From the NCBI RefSeq assembly GCF_001613545.1, contig NZ_BDCO01000003.1:62001-126000 (forward strand): a stretch of DNA of 64,000 nucleotides. The letters are read 5' to 3'. The translations under genes and the position numbers were made by a program. Positions 34,405 through 42,660 of the stretch are shown piece after piece (positions within the stretch are counted from its first letter, which is position 1; each line of letters begins with the position of its first letter). Origin of the DNA: Terrimicrobium sacchariphilum (GTDB taxonomy: Bacteria > Verrucomicrobiota > Verrucomicrobiia > Chthoniobacterales > Terrimicrobiaceae). Below the pieces are notes generated by a model. The model was given only the letters and a program-made list of their open reading frames with translations, was not told where the DNA came from and did no database searches.

Positions 34405-35667
34405 TCAGGCTCCGAAGAGGCTCATCTCGTCCTTGGCGGACTCGTCCTCGCCACGGCGGGAACGCTCCACGCGCTGGATGTAGTAGTCGAGCGCCGGATC
34501 GGGAATGCCAGTGATGCGGGCTTTGGAGAATTCCTCGATGGCCTTTTCCCATTTCTTGTCGCGGACGTAGATGACACCGCGCCAGAAATGATCGCGGCTG
34601 CGCTCGCGTTCGGGAGACAGGCTGTGCTTCGGAGCGAGGATTTCGTAAAGCTCCACGCGGCGACGCTCGCCGGCGGCCTTGAGCACCTCGATCGGGCGGG
34701 CTTCAAAGGTGTCGGAGGCTTGCTCGAAGGTCTCCGGGCCGACCAGGATGCGGCAGCCGTAGGTGGCGCAGGCGGCGCAAAGGCGGCGGGCAAATTCCAC
34801 GGCGGGACCGGCCACGCTGAAGTTCGCGAGGCGGCTGCCCCCGTAGGCGGCGGCGATCATTTCTCCCGAGTTCACGCCGATGCGGAAGTCGAACCGGCGC
34901 TGCCAGGTGGCGTCGCACTCGCGGTTCAGGTTATCCAGGCGGATCATGAGGTCGAGAGCGGCACGGCAGGCTCGGGAGGCGTGTTTCTCATCCGGTAGCG
35001 GAGTGCCGAAGACCACACGCAGGCTTTCCCCCGTGCATTCATCCAGATAGCCGCCCACCTCGACGAGGTAGTCGGAAGCGGTTTGGAGATACAGGTTGGT
35101 CATTGCCGCATAATCCTCGGGCGAAAGGAGTTCCATCAACTCGCGATGGTTTTGCACCTCGCAGACGATCACTGTACCCTCGGCCAGGGCGCCGGGGAAG
35201 CTGACGGGCTCGTATCCGTTGACGAGCTGGTTGAAGACCGAGCGCGAGATTCGCTGACCAAAGAGTCGCTCGAGGATTTTTTTCCGCGATCCACTCCCGC
35301 TCCGGCCGTAGATCAGGCCCACGATATACGCGATGAGCACCGCGAAGACGCTCGGGAAGGGAGAGAAAAAGACATTGTAGAGCGAGAGAACCTTCGATCC
35401 CGTGAGCAGGAGCAGGATCGTGGCGACCGCCACGACCGTCTTGAGGGAAGGGCGCGTGATGTCGACCGTCGTCCAGGCAATGGCATAGCTGAAGAATGCC
35501 ATGAGCAGGATCTGGGCGAGCACCGGGACGGTGGTTGCATGCTTCAGGGCGTAAATTTTATCGAGGATGAGGTCGGGGGTGGTGGAAACCCAGCCGGCAG
35601 CGAAGAGCACGGTCACGATGGCCGTACTGATGGTGCCGATAAGAATGGTTGCCTTAAGATATCTCAT
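34405..35667 (-). CDS. Membrane protein with class III cyclase homology domain, likely degenerate
   Basis: 420 aa. Three to four N-terminal membrane helices (about 5-25, 48-68, 76-94, 103-120) precede a class III nucleotidyl cyclase homology domain (about 160 to 345). The residues that bind the two metals are changed: the first Asp (usual F-x-D-I) is Glu170 in [11 protein letters not shown], and the second (usual I-G-D) is Glu214 in [10 protein letters not shown]. The usual asparagine of the G-D-x-V-N block is Glu291 in [10 protein letters not shown], with the arginine kept. So cAMP synthesis is doubtful; a regulatory role is more likely. Start overlaps the ClpX-like stop (ATGA). Co-transcribed with kinase and unfoldase genes. 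Confidence 0.85.
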   Translation of the reverse strand: MRYLKATILIGTISTAIVTVLFAAGWVSTTPDLILDKIYALKHATTVPVLAQILLMAFFSYAIAWTTVDITRPSLKTVVAVATILLLLTGSKVLSLYNVFFSPFPSVFAVLIAYIVGLIYGRSGSGSRKKILERLFGQRISRSVFNQLVNGYEPVSFPGALAEGTVIVCEVQNHRELMELLSPEDYAAMTNLYLQTASDYLVEVGGYLDECTGESLRVVFGTPLPDEKHASRACRAALDLMIRLDNLNRECDATWQRRFDFRIGVNSGEMIAAAYGGSRLANFSVAGPAVEFARRLCAACATYGCRILVGPETFEQASDTFEARPIEVLKAAGERRRVELYEILAPKHSLSPERERSRDHFWRGVIYVRDKKWEKAIEEFSKARITGIPDPALDYYIQRVERSRRGEDESAKDEMSLFGA

Positions 35668-37238
35668 GTTGCGGAATCAGGTTGCGGCTGCCGGTAGGAT
35701 GCCACCACCCACTCGCTCAACACGCCGTCGGGATGGTCCACCGCCCGTGACGGCACGGAGAATTCGATGCGACCGCTGTTTCTCTTTATCAGAGTAAGGC
35801 CAAATTGGTAGTCCTTAAAAGCGCGCTCGCAAAACTCCCGCACCCCGATGTTCTCCTCCCCGGCACGGGCGATGATGCGCGAGATGGCTTCTTCTTCAAA
35901 GGTCAGGTGCAGCCCATGCTCGGAGGAAAACCGGTCGGCAAACTCGATGACAATGGCTTGCAGGGCCTTTTCGCGTTCGGCATGCCCTGCGCGCAAAAGC
36001 TCTGCCAGGACGGCCTTGGGATCATCGATCAGCGCGGCGGTCACGGTGAAAGACCGCACGCCGGAACCAGGCAGTTCAAATTTAAAATCGCGGAAAATGC
36101 GTTCGCAAACGGTCAGTAATCCACGCGCTCCCGTCCCCTCATGGGCGGCCCGGGCAGCGATGCGCCGCAGCGCGTCGTCCTCAAAATACACTTCCAGCCC
36201 GTAGGCGTGGAAGGCCCGTTCGTACTGTCGGATAATGCTGCCCTCGGACCTCTTGAGGATCTCAAATAGGTCGTCCTCGCTAAGGTGATCGCAGATGACA
36301 CGGACGGGGAGACGACCGACGAACTCGGGTTCCATGCCATAATCCACGAGATCGCGAGTCTCGGCAGCGCGTAGGAGATCGGATCCCTCGGGCTGCACGG
36401 CAGGCTCTGCGGCGAAGCCGATATGAGCATGGCGGAGCCTGCGGGCCACCCTGTCGCCGAGTTTATCAAAAGCCCCGGAGACGATGAAAAGGACATGCCG
36501 GGTATTGATCGAGTCGCGGGCGACCTTGCCCTTGCGCTGAAACTCCATGGCGGCCTGCAACTGGGCCTGGAGGTCGTTGGCGCTGCGGAGGGGCACCTCG
36601 GTCTCCTCCATGAGCTTGAGCAGGGCGGTTTGCACGCCCCGACCGCTCACGTCGCGTCCCATGGATTCGCCGCTGCTGGCGATCTTGTCGATCTCGTCGA
36701 TGTAGACGATGCCATATTGGGCGAGTGAGACGTTGCCGTCCGCCTTGTGGACGAGCTCGCGGATGAGGTCCTCCACGTCGCCGCCGACGTAGCCGGTCTC
36801 GCTGAATTTCGTCGCGTCCGCCTTTACAAAGGGCACGCCGATGAGGTCGGCGATGTGCTTGACCAGGTAGGTTTTGCCCACGCCGGTCGGGCCGATGATG
36901 ACCACGTTTTGCTTCGCATACTCGATTTTTGCGGCTTCCTCGGGAGGGAGGGAGGCGACATGCTTGGCATGGTTGTAGTGGTCGCAGACAGCGATCGCCA
37001 GGGCCTTTTTGGCTTCCGCCTGCTGGATGACGAAGCGGTCGAGATGCTGCTTGATGTCCCGGGGCCGGTGGTTGAAGTCAAACTCCACCTTTTCCGTGTC
37101 GACCTCCCCGCCTTCACCGTTTGGCACGGGTTCGGACTGGATGCCGGCACTGGCGGGGTTTCCCCCGAGGCTGGCGCGGAGAAATTCCTGAAGCTTCTGC
37201 TGGAGTTGTTCTGGTGACGGAAGATTGGGTTCGCTCAT
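35664..37238 (-). CDS. ClpX-like AAA+ unfoldase, no zinc domain, duplicated C-terminal domain
   Basis: 524 aa. The ClpX-type AAA+ core is intact: Walker A GPTGVGKT (116-123), pore-loop [11 protein letters not shown] (149-159), Walker [10 protein letters not shown] (177-185), sensor-2 GTGARGL (368-374), and an IGF tripeptide at 273-275, which in ClpX docks ClpP. The N-terminal C4 zinc domain of ClpX is missing, replaced by about 50 unrelated residues. After the usual C-terminal domain (about 330 to 415), a second similar copy follows (about 425 to 510): [13 protein letters not shown], then [16 protein letters not shown] matches [13 protein letters not shown], then [19 protein letters not shown] true clpX is not in the window, so it may be a paralogue. 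Confidence 0.85.
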   Translation of the reverse strand: MSEPNLPSPEQLQQKLQEFLRASLGGNPASAGIQSEPVPNGEGGEVDTEKVEFDFNHRPRDIKQHLDRFVIQQAEAKKALAIAVCDHYNHAKHVASLPPEEAAKIEYAKQNVVIIGPTGVGKTYLVKHIADLIGVPFVKADATKFSETGYVGGDVEDLIRELVHKADGNVSLAQYGIVYIDEIDKIASSGESMGRDVSGRGVQTALLKLMEETEVPLRSANDLQAQLQAAMEFQRKGKVARDSINTRHVLFIVSGAFDKLGDRVARRLRHAHIGFAAEPAVQPEGSDLLRAAETRDLVDYGMEPEFVGRLPVRVICDHLSEDDLFEILKRSEGSIIRQYERAFHAYGLEVYFEDDALRRIAARAAHEGTGARGLLTVCERIFRDFKFELPGSGVRSFTVTAALIDDPKAVLAELLRAGHAEREKALQAIVIEFADRFSSEHGLHLTFEEEAISRIIARAGEENIGVREFCERAFKDYQFGLTLIKRNSGRIEFSVPSRAVDHPDGVLSEWVVASYRQPQPDSAT

Positions 37239-37253
37239 GGAAAGGCGGGAAAA

Positions 37254-39272
37254 TTACGGTTTTGCGCCTTTCACCTTCAGCTGACTTTTGATCTCCTGCA
37301 AACGCTCTGCGATTTTATTCCCTGTGGTGACGGTCGACTCGGCTTCCTTGACCTTGGCGAGGACCTTCTGCGCATCGTCCGCGGTCTTCACCTTGTCGAG
37401 GGCAGTCTGAATGCTGGCAAGTGTCGTGTAGTCCTTAAGGAAAGGTTCGGCGAATTTCTTGTAGTCGGAAATCCAGTCCATACGAGGAGTGAATCCTCCG
37501 CTGCGTGAGAAGGTGCGGAAGAGCGGCCCGCCGTCATCGAATTCACCAAGGACCCAGTCGTGCATGGCAAATGCGAGCAAGCCAAAGGCCTCATACCCCT
37601 GGCTGGAATAGACGCGGTCGATTTCGCTGGGGATGGTCGACTTGGGATTGGCCAGAGTACGGGCTGCCTCCACGAAGAAGCTGGCCAATGGAGCCTGTTC
37701 CGACTCGGAGCTGTATTGCCCAGCCTTGGCGATCTGGTTGAAAACCGCGGCGGCGCCGTCGGCGTCATCATTTGCGAGCAGGGCGAGTCCCTGGTTCATC
37801 AAGGCCCAGTTCTTGAGAGGCTGAGGGACGCCGCTTGCACCGGACAGACGTTGGAACTCTTCCCCGGCCTCGGTGAATTGCCGGTTGTTCATCAGCTTCA
37901 CGCCTTCACGCAGGGTTTTCCAACCCTCCGCCTCGTCAAATTTCGATCCGGCCGTCTGGCTGCTTGTGGCGCCGACAGCGGCCAGCCTGTCGCCGAAGAG
38001 TTTGTCCCGGAAGACCCAGAGCAATACGCCGACGATAAGGATCGTGGCGATGAGGCCGAGGCTGATGTAGGCGGCGAGGTTGCGGGTTTCCTGAGTTTCC
38101 AGGACCACGCGCGCCTTGGGCTGCTGGGGTTTTTGCGTGCGCTCGACCAGCTTGTGGCGGGCGTAGGAAAGGTGGTCGATGAGCTCCCTGTAGGACGGAT
38201 AGCGATCCTCCCGATCCTTGGCCAGCATGCGATTGATGACGTAGGCGGTCTCGCTGGAGACGTCGGGGGCAAAGGATTGCAGGCTGACCGGCTGGCTCTT
38301 GAGCTGCTTGAGAGCGACCATCGAAGCGGTCTCCGCCTCGTATGGCGGGCGTCCTGCCAAAGCATGAAACAACGTGCCGCCGAGGCTGTAAATGTCGCTG
38401 CGAAAATCCTCGGGCTGATTATCGAGCTTTTCCGGAGCGATGTAATATGGCGTACCCCAGATCTCGCCCTTTACAGATGCTGCTTCGTCCATGACCACGG
38501 CGAGACCGAAGTCCACCAGCTTGGCCGTATGTGGATCGGAGAACAGAATGTTGCCCGGCTTGATGTCGCGATGAATGAGACCTTTTTCAAGTCCCGCCTC
38601 AAGGCCTTCCGCGATCTGGATGCCGACATTGAGCACCTGCAATTCCGGCACGCGGTGCTGGAGGGTCATGAGCTGGTCCAGCGATCCCTTCTCGACCAGT
38701 TCCATGGCAAGGTAGAACTGCCCATGGTCCTGACCGAAGGAAAAGATCTTTACCACGTGGGGGTGGTTGATCGAGGCGGTGATGCGGGCTTCCTGCTCGA
38801 GTTTTGCCTGTTCTTCGGCGTTGGCGGCGCATTCCTTCTTGAGAATCTTGAGCGCGACCTGCCGGTGGAGGTTGCAATCGAGGGAGCGAAATACGGCGCC
38901 CATGCCGCCTTCGCCGATGTGCTCGATGAGCTGGAAGTTATTGAATTGGCGGCGGGCACGGAGGTTCTGGCCGCAGCTCGGGCAGTAGATCTTGGCGAAG
39001 GGTTCCTGCGATGTGACATCCATCAGCGTACCGCAGCTCGGGCAGGCTTCCAGCAACTGGCCAGGCACCTGTTCCTCGACCGGTACGGTCTCCAGGATGG
39101 GCGGCTCGGCGGGAGGCACGGCCTCGGGGGCGGACTCCTCCACGGGAGCGTCTTGGGTTTCGGGAGCAGTTTCCGCTTCCGGTAGAGTGCCTTCTCCGGC
39201 TAGGTTTTCGCCCTCTTCCTGGGGGGTGTCGGCCTGTTCGCCCTGCGATTCGCCACTTTTTTCGCTTAACAT
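37254..39272 (-). CDS. Membrane-anchored Ser/Thr protein kinase with N-terminal zinc ribbon
   Basis: 672 aa Hanks-type kinase. Order: acidic low-complexity head (1-70), zinc-ribbon-like C-x2-C pairs (Cys77/Cys80 and Cys97/Cys100), kinase domain (about 113-375) with P-loop IGEGGMGAVF, Lys142, HRDIKPGN (Asp236) and DFG (Asp254), one transmembrane helix (about 399-421), then a roughly 250-residue TPR-like helical region. The TM orientation would place this last part outside the cytoplasm. The catalytic residues are all present. It lies 15 bp upstream of the ClpX-like gene. Targets unknown. Confidence 0.9.
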   Translation of the reverse strand: MLSEKSGESQGEQADTPQEEGENLAGEGTLPEAETAPETQDAPVEESAPEAVPPAEPPILETVPVEEQVPGQLLEACPSCGTLMDVTSQEPFAKIYCPSCGQNLRARRQFNNFQLIEHIGEGGMGAVFRSLDCNLHRQVALKILKKECAANAEEQAKLEQEARITASINHPHVVKIFSFGQDHGQFYLAMELVEKGSLDQLMTLQHRVPELQVLNVGIQIAEGLEAGLEKGLIHRDIKPGNILFSDPHTAKLVDFGLAVVMDEAASVKGEIWGTPYYIAPEKLDNQPEDFRSDIYSLGGTLFHALAGRPPYEAETASMVALKQLKSQPVSLQSFAPDVSSETAYVINRMLAKDREDRYPSYRELIDHLSYARHKLVERTQKPQQPKARVVLETQETRNLAAYISLGLIATILIVGVLLWVFRDKLFGDRLAAVGATSSQTAGSKFDEAEGWKTLREGVKLMNNRQFTEAGEEFQRLSGASGVPQPLKNWALMNQGLALLANDDADGAAAVFNQIAKAGQYSSESEQAPLASFFVEAARTLANPKSTIPSEIDRVYSSQGYEAFGLLAFAMHDWVLGEFDDGGPLFRTFSRSGGFTPRMDWISDYKKFAEPFLKDYTTLASIQTALDKVKTADDAQKVLAKVKEAESTVTTGNKIAERLQEIKSQLKVKGAKP

Positions 39273-39316
39273 TCGCTCCTGGGGTGGGTGATTTAACCTT
39301 CCACTTAATACCTTTC

Positions 39317-40252
39317 ATGGGCAATCAGCAAAAAAATTCTCCCCCGGAAATCGTCTTTGACGGCACAGAACCGGAATATCTGATCGAAGGCGGGGACGCC
39401 GGGCTGCGGTTGGACGTATTTCTGGCCTTGCGATTGCCCGAGTATTCGCGCTCGCGACTGCAGGCCCTCATCAAGACGGGGTACGTCCTGCTGAACGGCG
39501 GGATAGCCCGGCCGTCGGAGACCCTGCGGATGGGTGATCGCATCGTTTGGAAGGCGCCCGCGGCGATCGAGTGTCAATCGGCCCAGCCGGAGGAGATCGC
39601 TCTGGAGATCCTCTATGAGGACGACGACATCATCGTGGTCAACAAGCCGCCGGGCATGGTCGTTCACCCTGGCGCAGGGCATGTCGACGGCACTCTGGTT
39701 TCCGCCTTGCTGCATCACTGCGGCAGCCTGTCCGTTATCGGGGGCGAGGAGAGGCCGGGCATCGTCCATCGTCTCGACAAGGAGACGAGCGGGTGCCTTG
39801 TGGTGGCCAAGAACGACGTCGCCCACCGTGTGCTGGCTGAGCAATTCGCCGATCGCGGAGTGGAGAAGGTCTACCTCGCCGTGGTCGACGGCGTGCCGAA
39901 GCGCACCTTTGGCACCATCGACCAGCCGATCCGCCGCCATCCGGTGAACCGCCAGATGATGGCCATCGCGAGAAATGGCCGGGGCCGTCTCGCCCTCACC
40001 GAATACAAGGTGCTGGGCAAGCGGGACAACGTCTCGCTGGTCGAGTGCCATCCCAAGACGGGCCGCACCCACCAGATCCGCGTCCACCTGAAGTTCCTCG
40101 GCAATCCCGTGGCAGGTGATCCGGTTTACGGCAAGCGCGGCAACTGGGAAAGGCACCTCCTCCATGCTTGGAAACTTTCATTCGACCATCCGGTGACCGG
40201 CGAGCGGCTTTCTTTCGAGGCACCGCCGCCGGAGGAGTTTCGATTCGCTTGA
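39317..40252 (+). CDS. RluA-family 23S rRNA pseudouridine synthase (RluD-like)
   Basis: 311 aa from ATG 39317. An S4 RNA-binding domain (LDVFLALRLPEYSRSRLQAL) precedes the catalytic domain with HRLDKETSG (Asp154) and the C-terminal GRTHQIRVHL. RluD modifies helix 69 of 23S rRNA (positions 1911, 1915, 1917). RlmH, which methylates position 1915 after that step, is also in this window. The paralogues RluC and RluD are hard to tell apart by eye, so no symbol is given. Divergent from the kinase gene, 44 bp apart. Confidence 0.9.
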   Translation: MGNQQKNSPPEIVFDGTEPEYLIEGGDAGLRLDVFLALRLPEYSRSRLQALIKTGYVLLNGGIARPSETLRMGDRIVWKAPAAIECQSAQPEEIALEILYEDDDIIVVNKPPGMVVHPGAGHVDGTLVSALLHHCGSLSVIGGEERPGIVHRLDKETSGCLVVAKNDVAHRVLAEQFADRGVEKVYLAVVDGVPKRTFGTIDQPIRRHPVNRQMMAIARNGRGRLALTEYKVLGKRDNVSLVECHPKTGRTHQIRVHLKFLGNPVAGDPVYGKRGNWERHLLHAWKLSFDHPVTGERLSFEAPPPEEFRFA

Positions 40253-40286
40253 ACCTCACCCGTTCCTGCCTAGACTAGCGCGTTCC

Positions 40287-41807
40287 ATGAAACTCCCCCA
40301 GGCAACCCTCATCGCGGCCGTCTTGGCCTGCCACGCAGGTCTGGCGCAAGCCGAGACGCTGGACGTGTCGTTGCAAAAGGCGGTGCAGCTCGCGCTGGCG
40401 AAGAATTTCCGGATCAAGGTGGAGGAGTTTTCACCCAAGATCGCCAAGGCCCGGGAGCTGAGTTCCACGGGGAAATTCGATCCTGTGCTGGAGGCGTCCT
40501 ACACCTACAGCCATAGCGAGCAGGAGCTGCGAACCCTGAGCAACAATCTCGTCGACCCGGTGTCGTTGCCGGGTGGCGAGGATCCGTCGCTGTTTGCCCG
40601 CACGACCGGGCAGGAGGCGGACATTTCGGTGGCGGGTCTCACGCCGACCGGGCTCACCTATGACATCGGGCCGTCGTTGACGATCAACGACAACACGCAA
40701 CGCGATCCGCAGTATACGAGCTACAACACGTTTCTCGGCTTTTCCGTTACCCAGCCGCTTCTGAAGAACTTTGGTACGGACGTAAATCTCGCCAGCGTGC
40801 GCGTGGCCCGGGCCGACCAGGCCATCTCCCAGTGGCAACTGCGCCAGCAGGTCATGGATGTCGTCACCGACACGATCACGACCTACACAGAACTCTATTT
40901 TTCCATCGAAAACCTCGGGGTCGAGGAACGGTCGCGCGGGCTTTCCGCCCAACTGGTCCAGGATAACGAAAAACGCGCCGAGATCGGCGTGATGTCACCG
41001 CTGGATGTGATGCAGGCCAAGGCCGACCTCGCTGCTCGGGAGGAGCGTGTGCTCATGGCGGAGCGCGAGGTGAAGAACAACGAGAATTTCCTCAAACAAC
41101 TCGTCACCGATGAGATCTCCGGTCTCCTCGACACGAATGTCCAGGTAGCGCAACCGCCGCTGCCCGAGGTCGGAGACATCAATCGGAAAAAGGACATCGC
41201 TCGCGCTTTCGAGCTCCGCCCGGACTACCGACAGCTCCTGCTCAGCATCCAGAAAAGGCAGATCAATGTGGTCTTCACCCGCAACCAGTCCCTGCCGCAG
41301 CTCGATCTCACGGGCAGCCTCGGACTTAACGGAATCGACACGAATTTCCTCTCCAGCGTGCAGCGCGCCAGCGGTGTGAATGGTACCAACCGCAATACCG
41401 CCTGGGACATCGGGGCGATCTTCAGCCTCCCGATCCCGAACCGAGAAGCCAAGGGCGACCTGGAAGTAGCCAAACTGCAAAGCCTTCAGGCTTTGGTCGA
41501 CCTCAAGCGGCTCGAGCAGGCCATCATCGTCGAGGCCGACAATGCTGCTGGGGAAATCGACACCACCCGCAAGCGCATCGAGGCCAGCCGCGTGGCGCGG
41601 GAATTTGCCCAGATGACGCTCGATGCCGCCCAGGCCCGTCTCGCCAGCGGGACGTCGACGACCTTCGAGGTCCTGCAATTCCAACGGGATTTCGCCACGG
41701 CGCAGGTGAATGAATTGCGCGCGCGGGCCGATTTTATCATCGCGGTGGCCCGGTACGCGAGGCTCACGGGATCGACCCTGGAGCGCAATCGTATCATTCT
41801 CGATTGA
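40287..41807 (+). CDS. TolC-family outer membrane efflux protein
   Basis: 506 aa. Signal peptide (MKLPQATLIAAVLACHAGLAQA), then two long repeated coiled-coil halves (about 25-290 and 300-500) characteristic of TolC: DVSLQKAVQLALAKNFRI at the start of repeat 1, and LEQAIIVEADNAAGEIDT in the later half. It forms a trimeric channel across the outer membrane and periplasm for type I secretion or multidrug efflux. No membrane-fusion protein or pump gene is adjacent, so its partners lie elsewhere. Confidence 0.88.
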   Translation: MKLPQATLIAAVLACHAGLAQAETLDVSLQKAVQLALAKNFRIKVEEFSPKIAKARELSSTGKFDPVLEASYTYSHSEQELRTLSNNLVDPVSLPGGEDPSLFARTTGQEADISVAGLTPTGLTYDIGPSLTINDNTQRDPQYTSYNTFLGFSVTQPLLKNFGTDVNLASVRVARADQAISQWQLRQQVMDVVTDTITTYTELYFSIENLGVEERSRGLSAQLVQDNEKRAEIGVMSPLDVMQAKADLAAREERVLMAEREVKNNENFLKQLVTDEISGLLDTNVQVAQPPLPEVGDINRKKDIARAFELRPDYRQLLLSIQKRQINVVFTRNQSLPQLDLTGSLGLNGIDTNFLSSVQRASGVNGTNRNTAWDIGAIFSLPIPNREAKGDLEVAKLQSLQALVDLKRLEQAIIVEADNAAGEIDTTRKRIEASRVAREFAQMTLDAAQARLASGTSTTFEVLQFQRDFATAQVNELRARADFIIAVARYARLTGSTLERNRIILD

Positions 41808-41850
41808 CGCCCTACTTGCGAAGGAAGCCCGTCGGCACTAAAACGGGCGG

Positions 41851-42636
41851 ATGAGTGGCACACTGAAAATCGCAGACCGGGAATTCAACTCACGTCTCCT
41901 CATGGGGACGGGGAAGTTTTCCTCCAACGAGGTCATGCGCGACGCCCTCGACGCCAGCGGATGTGAGATCGTGACGGTCGCCCTCCGGCGCGCCGACCTG
42001 ACGGGCAAAAACGATCCCTTCGCCAATATCCTGGAATTCATCGACCCGAAGCGCTACCTGCTCCTGCCCAATACCAGCGGAGCGAACACCGCCGAGGAGG
42101 CGATCCGGCTCGCCCGCCTCGCTGCCGCCGCCGGGCTGCCGAAGTGGGTGAAGCTTGAGATTCACCCCGACCCGCATTACCTCCTGCCCGATCCCATCGA
42201 GACGCTGAAAGCCGCCGAGGTGCTGGTGAAGGAGGGCTTCACAGTCCTGCCCTATATCAACGCCGACCCCGTGCTGGCCAAGCGCCTCCAGGACGTCGGC
42301 ACCGCCACGGTCATGCCGCTCGGCGCTCCCATCGGCAGCAACCGGGGCATCGAGACTCGCGCCCAGATCGAGATCATCATCAGCCAGGCCACCGTGCCGG
42401 TCGTGGTGGATGCCGGCATCGGCGCTCCCAGCCATGCCGCCGAGGCGCTGGAGCTCGGAGCGGATGCCGTGCTCGTCAATACCGCCGTCGCGGCTGCCGG
42501 TGACCCGGTGGCCATGGCGCGCGCCTTTCGCAAGGCGGTCGAGGCCGCCCGCGAGGCGGTCGAGGCGGGATTGCCCACCCAACTCGACCATGCCGAGGCG
42601 ACGAGTCCGCTCTCGACTTTCCTGAAAAGTGCTTAA
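41851..42636 (+). CDS. thiG: Thiazole synthase
   Basis: Makes the thiazole-phosphate moiety of thiamine from deoxyxylulose 5-phosphate, glycine-derived dehydroglycine and ThiS thiocarboxylate. 261 aa, with LLMGTGKF and EIVTVALRR motifs, the Schiff-base lysine in WVKLEIHPD and the phosphate-binding PVVVDAGIG and [14 protein letters not shown]. The usual partners thiS and thiH are not next to it. A 6-bp hairpin (GCCCGT 41827 with ACGGGC 41843) lies directly before the start; no TPP riboswitch fits in the 43 bp leader. Confidence 0.95.
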   Translation: MSGTLKIADREFNSRLLMGTGKFSSNEVMRDALDASGCEIVTVALRRADLTGKNDPFANILEFIDPKRYLLLPNTSGANTAEEAIRLARLAAAAGLPKWVKLEIHPDPHYLLPDPIETLKAAEVLVKEGFTVLPYINADPVLAKRLQDVGTATVMPLGAPIGSNRGIETRAQIEIIISQATVPVVVDAGIGAPSHAAEALELGADAVLVNTAVAAAGDPVAMARAFRKAVEAAREAVEAGLPTQLDHAEATSPLSTFLKSA

Positions 42637-42660
42637 ATAAATCGCGAGCCCTCCACGCCC

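Noticed and set aside
37560-39185. 541-codon plus-strand frame antisense to the Ser/Thr kinase
   Set aside because: No recognisable domain, and the kinase on the other strand has all catalytic motifs.
41808-41850. TPP riboswitch upstream of thiG
   Set aside because: Only 43 bp separate it from the preceding stop, too short for the aptamer; just a 6-bp hairpin is seen.
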